From an uncultured bacterium (GTDB taxonomy: Bacteria; Actinomycetota; Coriobacteriia; Coriobacteriales; Coriobacteriaceae): 18,551 nt of DNA. Both the position numbers and the translations under genes were made by a program. The stretch is from contig CAJMSV010000027.1 of NCBI GenBank assembly GCA_905216175.1, positions 1-18,551 of the forward strand, written 5' to 3'. The notes under the pieces are model-generated. The model was not told the DNA's origin. It did not search any database and saw only the letters and a list, made by a program, of their open reading frames with translations. Below are positions 7,747 through 15,626 of the stretch, in pieces (the stretch's first letter is position 1; the number at the start of each line of letters is the position of its first letter).

Positions 7747-9189
7747 ATGGACCAGACCGTACCCGCATACGCCGCCGAGGTGGCCGATTACGGGCGCAGC
7801 CGCGACCCCGAGCCGGGTGAGGGCGCGCTCGTTAAGAATGTGCGTCCCGAATCGCCCGCATGGGATGTGGGCATCGAGCCGGGCATGCGCGTGCTCACGG
7901 GCAATGGCGAGCAGCTCACCGACATGATCGTGTGGCTCTGGGAGGCCGACGACGACACCGTCGAGTTGGAAGTTCTCGACCCGCGCGACAACACCATCAC
8001 CTCCGTCGAGCTCGACCGCTTCCCGGGCGAGGACTGGGGCCTTGAGTTCGACGGCCCCATCTTCGACGGCATGCGCACCTGTGTGAACGCCTGCGTGTTC
8101 TGCTTTATGACCATGCTGCCCAAGGGCGGCCGCTCCACGCTCTATATTCGCGACGACGACTATCGTCTGAGCTTTTTACAGGGCAACTTCGTCACGCTCA
8201 CGAACCTCTCCGACGAAGATGTTCAAAACGTCATCCAGCGCAACATGAGCCCCATGAACGTGTCGGTCCATGCCGTAAGCCCCGACGTCCGCCGTCGTAT
8301 GATGGGCCGCAACGCCCAGCGGGGCATGGACGTACTCGAGGCCATCATGGCCGCCGGCATCGAGATTCACGCGCAGATCGTGTTGTGCCCCGGCATGAAC
8401 GACGGCGAGGAGCTGGAAAAGACCCTGCGCTTTTGCGAGGAGCACGAGCAAATCACAAGCCTGGGCATTGTGCCGCTCGGTTTTACCAAGCATCAGAACC
8501 GCTTTAGCTGGTCATACAGCGACAAGCCCGAACTGGCACGCGAGACCATTGCCATGATCCGTCCCTACCAGGACCGCGCCTTCGAGCGTTTTGGCCGCAA
8601 CACCTTCCAGATGAGCGACGAGTTCTATCTGGACGCCGGCATCGATCCTCCCGAGGCAGACTTTTACGACGGGTACCCGCAGTACTACGACGGCATTGGC
8701 ATGATCCGCTCATACCTAGACGAGACGGACGATGTGCTTGCCGCCGATGCCGAGCGACTGGCCCGCGTCCGCGAGGCCATCGCCACTCGCAGCCAGCACC
8801 TGCTGTGCCTCTCGGGCGCCAGCGCACGCGACACGGTGGCCCGCTTTGTGGAGTCGCCCCGAGGACTCGCCGGCACTGTCACGGCCATCAAGAATCGCTA
8901 CTTTGGCGGCAACGTGGACGTAACCGGCCTCATCGTCGCGTGTGACATACTGGAGCAGCTGCCCCAAGATCTGTCGGGGGTTATGCTCTTTGTGCCTAAG
9001 CTCATGTTCAACGCTGACGGCATGACGCTTGACGAGTATCATCGTGACGATTTACTCGCAAGCCTTACCAGTCGCGGCGCCGAGGTTCATGTGGTGTCGA
9101 CCATGCCGCATGAGCTGCTCGATACCCTGGAGCACATCCTTGGCATTGTGCCTGCCGACTCTAACACTTCCACTGACCCTACCCATTAA
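7747..9189 (+). CDS. DUF512 family protein with radical-SAM-like cysteine motif
   Basis: Protein of 480 residues from ATG 7747, just after ispH. The frame is open further upstream, but that part overlaps ispH in another frame. The N-terminus resembles a PDZ-type fold (VKNVRPESPAWDVGIEPGMRVLTGNGE split across about 29-55). Next is CVNACVFCF (112-120), a CxxxCxxC iron-sulfur motif, followed by a barrel-like region (LTNLSDEDV, VSVHAVSPDVRRRMMG, LCPGMNDGEEL, LGIVPLGFTKHQ). The C-terminal DUF512 region contains FQMSDEFYLDAG and LSGASARDT. In many Gram-positive genomes this family sits beside der, as here. The reaction is unknown. The ribosome site AAGGAG (7727-7732) is rather far, 14 bases from the start. 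Confidence 0.9.
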   Translation: MDQTVPAYAAEVADYGRSRDPEPGEGALVKNVRPESPAWDVGIEPGMRVLTGNGEQLTDMIVWLWEADDDTVELEVLDPRDNTITSVELDRFPGEDWGLEFDGPIFDGMRTCVNACVFCFMTMLPKGGRSTLYIRDDDYRLSFLQGNFVTLTNLSDEDVQNVIQRNMSPMNVSVHAVSPDVRRRMMGRNAQRGMDVLEAIMAAGIEIHAQIVLCPGMNDGEELEKTLRFCEEHEQITSLGIVPLGFTKHQNRFSWSYSDKPELARETIAMIRPYQDRAFERFGRNTFQMSDEFYLDAGIDPPEADFYDGYPQYYDGIGMIRSYLDETDDVLAADAERLARVREAIATRSQHLLCLSGASARDTVARFVESPRGLAGTVTAIKNRYFGGNVDVTGLIVACDILEQLPQDLSGVMLFVPKLMFNADGMTLDEYHRDDLLASLTSRGAEVHVVSTMPHELLDTLEHILGIVPADSNTSTDPTH

Positions 9190-9199
9190 AGGAGAGCAG

Positions 9200-10255
9200 A
9201 TGAAACCTATCGTCGCCGTCGTCGGACGCCCCAACGTGGGCAAGTCCACGCTCGTTAACCGCCTGGCCCAGACCTCGGACGCCATCGTCCACGAGTCCCG
9301 CGGCGTCACGCGCGACCGCTCGTACCACACGGCCGATTGGAACGGCCGCGAGTTCACCATCGTCGACACGGGCGGCATCGAACCGCTCAAGAGCGATGAC
9401 GTCTTCGCCACGTCCATTCGCGACCAGGCCCTCGCCGCCGCCGAGGAAGCCGCCGTCATCCTGTTTGTGGTCGACGGCCGCACCGGCGTCACCGAGGAGG
9501 ACGAGTCGGTCGCTCGCATGCTCAAGCGCTGCGACAAGCCGGTCTTTCTGCTGGTGAACAAGCTCGACAACCCCGATCGCGAGAACGACAGCATCTGGGA
9601 GTTCTATTCGCTCGGCATCGGTGAGCCCACGCCGCTCTCGGCCCTGCATGGTCATGGCACGGGCGACCTGCTCGACGATATCGTGGCCCTGCTTCCGGAG
9701 GAAGAGGACGAGGTCGCCGATGAGTTCCCCGACGCGCTGAACGTCGCCATCATCGGCCGCCCCAACGCCGGTAAGTCCTCGCTGTTCAACCGCATTCTGG
9801 GCGCCGACCGCTCCATCGTGTCCAACATTGACGGCACCACGCGCGACGCCATCGACACGGTCGTCGAGCGCAACGGCAAGCACTACCGCATGGTCGACAC
9901 TGCGGGCATCCGCAAGAAGAGCACCGTGTACGAGAACATCGAGTACTACTCCATGGTCCGCGGCCTGCGCGCCATCGATCGCGCCGACGTGGCGCTGCTC
10001 GTCGTCGACGCCTCCGTGGGCGTTACCGAGCAGGACCAGAAGGTCATGGGTCTTGCCATCGAGCGCGGCTGCGCCATCGTTGTGCTGCTCAACAAGTGGG
10101 ATCTGCTTGACGACGACCGTAAGCGTGAGGCCTGCATGGAGACCATCGACCGCCGTCTGGGCGTCATGGCTCCCTGGGCCCAGTACCTGCGCATCTCTGC
10201 CCTCACTGGCCGCAGCGTCGAGAAGATCTGGGCGATGGTAGACGCCGCCGAGTAG
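9200..10255 (+). CDS. der: GTPase Der (EngA), both G domains, cut short by an in-frame TAG
   Basis: Double GTPase needed for 50S ribosome assembly. Start ATG 9200 is fixed by AAAGGAGAG directly upstream. First G domain: GRPNVGKST (9-17), DTGG, and NKLD. Second: GRPNAGKSS (186-194), DTAGIRKKS, and NKWD. The frame ends at TAG 10253-10255 (codon 352), right after the second G domain (RISALTGRSVEKIW to DAAE). Normal Der has about 435-440 residues and ends in a KH-like domain. That domain is present in the same frame immediately after the stop, and read through it the protein would have about 444 residues. The truncated product would lack the domain that docks Der on the ribosome, and Der is normally essential. 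Nonsense mutation, recoding or a base error are all possible. Confidence 0.93.
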   Translation: MKPIVAVVGRPNVGKSTLVNRLAQTSDAIVHESRGVTRDRSYHTADWNGREFTIVDTGGIEPLKSDDVFATSIRDQALAAAEEAAVILFVVDGRTGVTEEDESVARMLKRCDKPVFLLVNKLDNPDRENDSIWEFYSLGIGEPTPLSALHGHGTGDLLDDIVALLPEEEDEVADEFPDALNVAIIGRPNAGKSSLFNRILGADRSIVSNIDGTTRDAIDTVVERNGKHYRMVDTAGIRKKSTVYENIEYYSMVRGLRAIDRADVALLVVDASVGVTEQDQKVMGLAIERGCAIVVLLNKWDLLDDDRKREACMETIDRRLGVMAPWAQYLRISALTGRSVEKIWAMVDAAE

Positions 10256-10534
10256 ACGCGCGCGCTAAAGATCTGCATCTCGCTCCTCATCACGTTCCTC
10301 ACCGTCCTGCGCGAGTTCGGTCTTACCGTGGTGGTCGGCAAGCGCCGCCTGCGCATGCACTACGTGACCCAGACGGGCGTCAACCCGCCGACGTTCACGT
10401 TCTTCGTCAACCACAGCGATCTGGTCAACGACACCTATCAGCGCTACATCGAGAACCGCATGCGCTCGACCTTCGACTTTGCCGGCACACCCATTCGACT
10501 CTTCTTTAGAAAGAAGGAGCAAAAGGATGCATAA
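10256..10534 (+). pseudogene. der: C-terminal KH-like domain of Der, separated by the in-frame stop
   Basis: Continues the der frame without a shift: TRALK, a degenerate stretch KICISLLITFL, then VLREFGLTVVVGKRRLRM, GVNPPTFTFFVNH, SYKRY-like DTYQRYIENRMR, and GTPIRLFFRKK before TAA 10532-10534. These are recognisable landmarks of the Der KH-like domain. No convincing ribosome site or ATG exists within the first part (GTG 10328 lacks one), so it would be made only by readthrough. The last 8 bases overlap the start of plsY, as expected of an intact operon. The domain is otherwise free of stops, which argues that the lesion is recent or artefactual. Confidence 0.88.
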
Positions 10535-11210
10535 TCCGATTCTGCTGACCGCCATCTGCGCCGTGGTCTCGTTCTTTATCGGGGCGATTCCATTTGGCCT
10601 GATCTTGGGCCGCGTGTTCAACCACACCGACATTCGCAAGGCGGGCTCCGGCAACATCGGCACCACCAACGCGCTGCGTGTGGCCGGTCCCAAGGTGGCC
10701 GCGCTCACGCTGCTGCTCGACTGCCTTAAGGGCGCCATCTGCGTTGTCATCGCCCGTCCGCTCATCGCGAGCGTGGGCTATGGATTTCCGCCGAACATCA
10801 TGGCGCCCGGAGCCCCCGGCGACTGGATGCTCGGCGTCATTTGTCTGGCAGCCGTATGGGGCCACATCTTCTCGCCCTACCTCAACTTCCATGGCGGCAA
10901 GGGTATCGCAGTTGGTCTGGGTGTCATCCTCGCCTGGTACTGGCCTATTGGCCTGTCGCTGCTGGGCATGTTTATCGTGGCCGTCGCCATCACCAAGTTT
11001 GTATCGGTGGGCTCGCTTGCCGCTGCCATCGGTCTTCCCATCGCTGCCTGCGCGGTCTTTCCGTACAGCAGCCTGGGACTTAAGTTTTGCATGGCGATGA
11101 TCGGCATCACCGTGGTGTGGGCCCATCGTGCGAACATCAAAAAGCTCATGACCGGTAAGGAGTCCAAGCTCTCGTTTACCAAGCGCGTCACCGAGCCCGA
11201 CGATAAGTAG
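10527..11210 (+). CDS. plsY: glycerol-3-phosphate acyltransferase PlsY
   Basis: Integral membrane enzyme that transfers the acyl chain from acyl-phosphate to glycerol-3-phosphate, the first step of phosphatidic acid synthesis. 227 residues from ATG 10527, with AAGGAG (10514-10519) upstream; it overlaps the der stop by 8 bases. Motifs: AGSGNIGTTNALR (39-51, phosphate-binding loop) and GHIFSPYLNFHGGKGIA (about 112-128). Several hydrophobic helices are evident, for example LLTAICAVVSFFIGAIPFG, LSLLGMFIVAVAI and a long stretch rich in Ala, Ile and Leu near 165-200. gpsA, which makes its substrate, follows 9 bases later. Intact. Confidence 0.95.
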   Translation: MHNPILLTAICAVVSFFIGAIPFGLILGRVFNHTDIRKAGSGNIGTTNALRVAGPKVAALTLLLDCLKGAICVVIARPLIASVGYGFPPNIMAPGAPGDWMLGVICLAAVWGHIFSPYLNFHGGKGIAVGLGVILAWYWPIGLSLLGMFIVAVAITKFVSVGSLAAAIGLPIAACAVFPYSSLGLKFCMAMIGITVVWAHRANIKKLMTGKESKLSFTKRVTEPDDK

Positions 11211-11219
11211 GAGAGAGTC

Positions 11220-12227
11220 ATGAATGTTGCGCTGATTGGCTCCGGCTCCTGGGGAACCGCCGTCGCCGGCCTCGCCGCCGCGCGAGCCGAGCGCGTGACC
11301 ATGTGGGCCCACAGCGAGCAGACGGCCGCCGGCATCAATGGCGAACACCGCAACCCCCGCTACCTTGTGGGCTACGAGCTGCCCGGCAACGTCGTTGCCA
11401 CGACGGATCTGACCCAGGCGATCGACGGCGCCGAGGCCATCATCTTCGCCGTTCCTTCGACGCACCTTCGCAGCGTGTGCCACCAGGCCGCGCCCTTTAT
11501 CGCCGCCGATACCCCGGTGCTTTGCCTCACCAAGGGTATTGAGCCCGACTCCGGCCTGCTCATGAGCGAGGTCATCGCCCGCGAGATTGGCAACGAGACG
11601 CGCGTAGCGGCGCTCTCGGGCCCCAACCATGCCGAGGAGATCTGCCGCGGTGGACTTTCTGCCGCCGTCATCGCCAGCAAAGATCCGCAGATAGGGGAGA
11701 CCTTTAAGGACCTGCTCCTATCCACAGCCTTCCGCATCTATCTGTCGCAAGACATGACCGGTGTCGAGGTTTGCGGCGCTATGAAAAACGTCATCGCCAT
11801 CGTGTGCGGCATTTCCGCCGGTTCTGGTGCGGGCGACAACACGCTTGCCCTCATCATGACGCGTGGTCTGGCCGAGATCAGCCGTCTGGTACACGCCCGC
11901 GGCGGTCAAGCTATGACCTGCATGGGGCTTGCCGGCATGGGCGACCTCATTGCCACCTGTACCTCGGAGCATTCGCGTAACCGCACCTTTGGCTACGAGT
12001 TTGCCCACGGCGTGTCGCTCGACGAGTACCAGACGCGCACGCATATGGTTGTCGAGGGCGCCGTCGCGGCCCGCAGCGTGAGCGAGCTTGCCCGTTCACT
12101 GGGCGTAGACATTCCGCTCACCTTTGCCGTGGAGCAAACGCTCTACAACGGTGTTACTTTGGATAGGGCGCTCGAGATTCTTGCCGATCGCGTCCCTTCT
12201 CAAGAGTTCTACGGACTCACCGACTAG
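11220..12227 (+). CDS. gpsA: NAD(P)-dependent glycerol-3-phosphate dehydrogenase
   Basis: Reduces dihydroxyacetone phosphate to sn-glycerol-3-phosphate in the cytoplasm, feeding PlsY encoded just upstream. 335 residues, normal. Rossmann motif GSGSWG (7-12), then NPRYLVGYELP, FAVPSTHLR, CLTKGIE, LSGPNHAEE, and the catalytic region GVEVCGAMKNVIAI with Lys at about 189. GLAGMGDLIATCTSEHSRN and a C-terminal helical end LTFAVEQTLYNG complete the family pattern. The start ATG 11220 has AGGAGAG directly upstream. No damage seen. Confidence 0.96.
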   Translation: MNVALIGSGSWGTAVAGLAAARAERVTMWAHSEQTAAGINGEHRNPRYLVGYELPGNVVATTDLTQAIDGAEAIIFAVPSTHLRSVCHQAAPFIAADTPVLCLTKGIEPDSGLLMSEVIAREIGNETRVAALSGPNHAEEICRGGLSAAVIASKDPQIGETFKDLLLSTAFRIYLSQDMTGVEVCGAMKNVIAIVCGISAGSGAGDNTLALIMTRGLAEISRLVHARGGQAMTCMGLAGMGDLIATCTSEHSRNRTFGYEFAHGVSLDEYQTRTHMVVEGAVAARSVSELARSLGVDIPLTFAVEQTLYNGVTLDRALEILADRVPSQEFYGLTD

Positions 12228-12245
12228 CGCAGAAAGGCTACTACC

Positions 12246-12926
12246 ATGGGTTCCATCAAAATCGCTCCGTCTGTCCTTTCGGCCGACATGGCCAACCTCA
12301 AGGGCGAACTCGACAAGATCGCCGGTGCCGACTTTGTGCACTTCGACGTCATGGACGGCCACTTTACCGGCAACCTCACCTTTGGCGTTGACATCCTCAA
12401 GGCCGTCAAGCGCTCCACCGACGTGCCGGTCGACGCGCACCTCATGGTGTCGAACCCCGACGAGACGGTCGATTGGTACGCCGACGCCGGCGCCGATATG
12501 ATCACCGTGCACTACGAGGCCTCCCCGCACCTGCACCGCACGCTCACGCACCTGCAGCAGCGCGGCGGCAAGGCCGGCGTGGTGCTTAACCCCGCAACGC
12601 CCGTCTGCGTGCTCGAGAGCATCATCGACGTCGTCGATATGGTGCTGCTGATGAGCGTGAACCCCGGCTTTGGCGGCCAGAGCTTTATCCCGGGCACCAT
12701 TGCCAAACTGCACGAGCTCAAGGCCATGTGCGAGCGTCACGGCGTTTCGCCTCTCATCGAGGTCGATGGCGGTATCTCTACCAAGAACATCGCCGAGGTC
12801 GTCAAGGCTGGCGCCAACGTGCTCGTCGCAGGTTCCGCCGTATTTAAGTCCAAGATCCCGCTGCCGAGGTTGCGCTGCTGCAGAAGCTGGGCAACGAGGC
12901 CGCACAGGAGGCATAAAACCTTATGA
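12246..12926 (+). CDS. rpe: ribulose-phosphate 3-epimerase with a frameshifted C-terminus
   Basis: TIM-barrel epimerase interconverting ribulose-5-phosphate and xylulose-5-phosphate. Motifs: APSVLSADMANL, HFDVMDGHF, DAHLMV, NPGFGGQSFIP, EVDGGIS and GSAVFKS, so all metal and phosphate ligands are present. After Lys at codon 203 (12852-12854) the frame runs into an abnormal Arg/Cys-rich tail (PLPRLRCCRSW) to 12926, overlapping the next start. Inserting one G after 12854 restores a normal ending (KDPAAEVALLQKLGNEAAQEA split over the site) with TAA at 12914-12916 and a 6-base gap to the next gene. A single-base loss in AAGGAT is therefore likely. Only the last helix is affected, so some activity might survive. 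Start ATG 12246 follows AGAAAGG. Confidence 0.9.
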   Translation: MGSIKIAPSVLSADMANLKGELDKIAGADFVHFDVMDGHFTGNLTFGVDILKAVKRSTDVPVDAHLMVSNPDETVDWYADAGADMITVHYEASPHLHRTLTHLQQRGGKAGVVLNPATPVCVLESIIDVVDMVLLMSVNPGFGGQSFIPGTIAKLHELKAMCERHGVSPLIEVDGGISTKNIAEVVKAGANVLVAGSAVFKSKIPLPRLRCCRSWATRPHRRHKTL

Positions 12927-14101
12927 CCGCAGGTCAAAACCGCATACCCGTGAATCTTGACTATGCCGCCTCGACGCCCATGCGCGCCGAGGCGCGCCTT
13001 GCGCAGCGCGAGTACGACGACAGCGAGCTTGCCGGCGTCAACCCCAACTCGCTGCATTCGCTCGGCCGCAAGGCCGCTGCACGCCTGGAAGTGGCGCGTC
13101 GCGAGATTGCCCGCAGCTTTGGCGCGCGCGTTCGCCCGTCCGAGATTGTTTTGACCAACGGCGGCACCGAAGCCAACCAGCTGGCGCTGCTCGGTCTTGC
13201 CGAGGGCGCTCGTCAGCGCGATCGCAAGCGTAACCGCGTGATCGTATCTGCCATCGAGCACGATTCGATTCTGGACAACCTGCCGCTGCTGCGTGCTGCC
13301 GGCTTTACCGTCGACCTGGTGCAGCCCTGCCGTGCAGGTTATATTGAGCCTGCCGCGCTGAGCGACTTGCTCGGCGACGACGTGGCGCTCGTGAGCATCA
13401 TGGTTGCCAACAACGAGACCGGCGTGGTGCAGCCCATCCGCGAGCTGACCGCCGCTGCACATGCTGTCGGCGCCCTGTTCCACACCGATGCCATCCAGGG
13501 TTATCTGCATATTCCGCTCGATGTCACCGAGCTGGGCGTCGATGCTATGACCGTTGCCGCGCACAAGATCGGCGGCCCCGTGGCATCCGGCGCACTCTAC
13601 CTTAAGAACCGCACGCCGCTGCGTCCGCGCATCTTTGGCGGTGGACAGGAAGCCGGACGTCGTGCCGGCACGCAGGACCTGCGCACGCAGCTGGCCTTTG
13701 CCGCCGCCGCCTCCGCGCTGTTGCCGACCGTGGCCCAGGAGCGCACGACGCTGCAGGCCTTGTCCGACAAACTCTACGCCACGCTTACGGCTCATCCGCG
13801 CATTCACGCCACTATGGGCGACTATGCGCAGGCCGACCGTCTGCCCGGCATGGTATCGATCTACATTGACGGCATGGACTCCGAGGAGCTCATCATCAAG
13901 CTCGACGCCGCCGGCTTTGAGGTTTCGGCCGGCTCGGCGTGCTCGAGCGGCAGCATGGACCCGAGCCATGTTCTCAGCGCCATGGGCATTGGTCGCGAGC
14001 AGGCATTGGGCGCTCTGCGTATCTCGTTTGATGACCGTGTGAACCCTGCCGACCTGGACGACTTTGCCCAGACGCTGCTCTCGATCGTGGGTGCCGCATG
14101 A
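12923..14101 (+). CDS. cysteine desulfurase, NifS/IscS-type aminotransferase class V
   Basis: PLP enzyme that takes sulfur from cysteine as a persulfide for iron-sulfur clusters, tRNA thiolation or similar. 392 residues. Landmarks: NLDYAASTPMR, NPNSLHSLGRKA, TNGGTEANQLAL (PLP phosphate loop), SAIEHDSI, NNETGVVQPI, HTDAIQG, the Schiff-base Lys in AAHKIGGP (about 215), GGGQEAGRRAGTQ, and the persulfide Cys in SAGSACSSGS (about 340). The short cysteine loop followed by MDPSHVL places it in the group I IscS/NifS-like branch. AGGAGG (12906-12911) lies 11 bases before ATG 12923, inside the 3' end of rpe. Its TGA overlaps the next ATG (ATGA at 14098). No scaffold gene is adjacent, so the sulfur acceptor is unknown. 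Confidence 0.92.
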   Translation: MTAGQNRIPVNLDYAASTPMRAEARLAQREYDDSELAGVNPNSLHSLGRKAAARLEVARREIARSFGARVRPSEIVLTNGGTEANQLALLGLAEGARQRDRKRNRVIVSAIEHDSILDNLPLLRAAGFTVDLVQPCRAGYIEPAALSDLLGDDVALVSIMVANNETGVVQPIRELTAAAHAVGALFHTDAIQGYLHIPLDVTELGVDAMTVAAHKIGGPVASGALYLKNRTPLRPRIFGGGQEAGRRAGTQDLRTQLAFAAAASALLPTVAQERTTLQALSDKLYATLTAHPRIHATMGDYAQADRLPGMVSIYIDGMDSEELIIKLDAAGFEVSAGSACSSGSMDPSHVLSAMGIGREQALGALRISFDDRVNPADLDDFAQTLLSIVGAA

Positions 14102-14907
14102 TCGTCGCCGAGCTTGAACGTGCGCTGCTGGAGCGCTACCCCAAGGCGGACGCCGAGGGCTGGGATCATGTTGGGCTATCTGTGGGAGATCCCGCTGCAG
14201 AGATCACCGGTGTTGCCTGCGCACTCGATGCGACCGAAGCTAATGTTCGCCGCGCCCAAGAAGCCGGCGCAAACGTGCTGCTGACGCATCATCCTGTCTA
14301 TATCAAGGCGCCCGAGGCGTTTTGTCCGGCTGATTCTGCGCGTCCCCAGTGCAGCGCGGCGCTCTATGAGGCGGCTCGTTGCGGCGTGAGCATTATCTCG
14401 CTCCATACCAACCTGGACCGCTCGCACGAAGCCCGCGTCTGCCTGAGCGAGCTGCTGGGTGCCGCACCCGTGAGCTCACTGGAGCACGTGGACGACCCCG
14501 AGGCCACCGGCCTGGGCGCGCTTGCAACGCTCAACGACCCGTGCACGCTGCGCGATCTATCCACCCGTGCTGCCACGGCTTTCGGCAGCGACCCGCGCGT
14601 GTGGGGCGAAGCCGAGCGCTCGTGCCGCACCGTCGCTATTTTGGGCGGCTCCCTGGGCGACTTTGGAGAGCTCGCCATCGCCGCGAGCACGGACGTTGTC
14701 GTGACGGGCGAAGCGGGCTACCACGTGGCGCAAGACCTTGCCTTGCGCGGGCTGCCGGTGATCTTGCTCGGCCACGACCGATCTGAGGAGCCGTTCGTTG
14801 ATATATTGATGAACTCTGCAGTTGACGCCGGGGTCGACCCCCGTCATGCGATTAAAATACTGAACCCTTGCCAATGGTGGACTGTGACAAAAGGAGAGAA
14901 CTTATGA
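14098..14907 (+). CDS. Nif3-like dinuclear metal-center protein
   Basis: Member of the Nif3/YbgI/YqfO family of toroidal proteins with a two-metal site; GTP cyclohydrolase I type 2 is a common but weakly supported annotation. 269 residues. Landmarks: WDHVGLSVGDP (about 21-31), ACALDATEANVRRA, LTHHPVY (metal-binding His pair), SLHTNLD, TGEAGYHVAQD, and LGHDRSEE near the C-terminus. The start overlaps the cysteine desulfurase stop (ATGA), and its own stop overlaps the next gene in the same way (14904-14907). The pairing of Nif3 with a coiled-coil zinc-ribbon gene is common in Gram-positive genomes. The biochemical role is unresolved. Confidence 0.9.
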   Translation: MIVAELERALLERYPKADAEGWDHVGLSVGDPAAEITGVACALDATEANVRRAQEAGANVLLTHHPVYIKAPEAFCPADSARPQCSAALYEAARCGVSIISLHTNLDRSHEARVCLSELLGAAPVSSLEHVDDPEATGLGALATLNDPCTLRDLSTRAATAFGSDPRVWGEAERSCRTVAILGGSLGDFGELAIAASTDVVVTGEAGYHVAQDLALRGLPVILLGHDRSEEPFVDILMNSAVDAGVDPRHAIKILNPCQWWTVTKGENL

Positions 14908-15623
14908 GCGCCGGCGCTACGCTACTCAAGCTGCAACAGATCGATTTGGAGCTCGCCCGCAACAAGAGCGAACTTGCCAATATGCCGGAGCTCAAGGAGC
15001 TCGCTTCCAAGCGCAAGACCTATGTGAAGCTCAAGTCCGAGATGACCAAACTCTACGCCCAGCGCAAGGATCTGGACATTGAGCTCGACGATCTCAACAC
15101 CACCGAGATTCAGACCAACAACGCCATCGAGGCTGCCAAGAAGCGCCATGTCGACGGCTCCGACTACCGCGAGGTTCAGGACCTGGAGAATGAACTCGCC
15201 ACTTTGGCCAAGCGTCTGGACAAGATTGAGCACACCCGCAAGGACGTCGTTATCGCCCACAAGGAGGCACTCGACCGCGAGGCCCGCGCGCAGGCAATCA
15301 TCGCCAAGTTCGAAGAGGGCGTGAAGGCCGATACCAAGGCCGCCCGCGCCAAGGCTGCCGACCTGCAGGCTCAGATTGACGCCGCCACTAAGGAGCGCAC
15401 TGCGCTTGCCGCCACGCTGCCGGCCGACGTGCTCACCGACTACGAGCGTCTGCTCAAGCAGTTCCGCGGCCTGGCCGTCGAGACCATCCAGGGCAATATC
15501 CCCACGGTTTGCCACACCGCGCTGCAGGCATCGTCCATGAGCGACCTCAACCACGACGGTAGGTCAATTACGCACTGCCCGTACTGCCACCGCCTCCTGG
15601 TGCTCCCGAGCAAGGAAGCTTAA
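14904..15623 (+). CDS. coiled-coil protein with C-terminal zinc ribbon (CT398-like)
   Basis: 239 residues from ATG 14904, chosen because AAAAGGAGAG lies just upstream and it overlaps the Nif3 stop; a longer frame from 14868 is in the Nif3 gene. Most of the protein (about 8-180) is a Lys/Glu/Ala-rich coiled-coil hairpin, with the family-typical HVDGSDYREVQDLENEL turn region. The end carries a zinc-ribbon-like part: VCHTALQASSMSDL, then THCPYCHRLL. Only three cysteines are present because the first pair, usually CxxC, reads PTVC; His may substitute. The family is linked with nucleic-acid or flagellar roles in other organisms but has no settled function here. Confidence 0.85.
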   Translation: MSAGATLLKLQQIDLELARNKSELANMPELKELASKRKTYVKLKSEMTKLYAQRKDLDIELDDLNTTEIQTNNAIEAAKKRHVDGSDYREVQDLENELATLAKRLDKIEHTRKDVVIAHKEALDREARAQAIIAKFEEGVKADTKAARAKAADLQAQIDAATKERTALAATLPADVLTDYERLLKQFRGLAVETIQGNIPTVCHTALQASSMSDLNHDGRSITHCPYCHRLLVLPSKEA

Positions 15624-15626
15624 ACG

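Noticed and set aside
9029..9199. Longer N-terminus for Der.
   Set aside because: That part overlaps the DUF512 gene, and ATG 9200 has a strong ribosome site and starts the family-typical MKPIVAVVGRPNVGKS.
10328..10534. Independent small gene starting at GTG 10328.
   Set aside because: It is the tail of Der in the same frame as der, with no ribosome site of its own.
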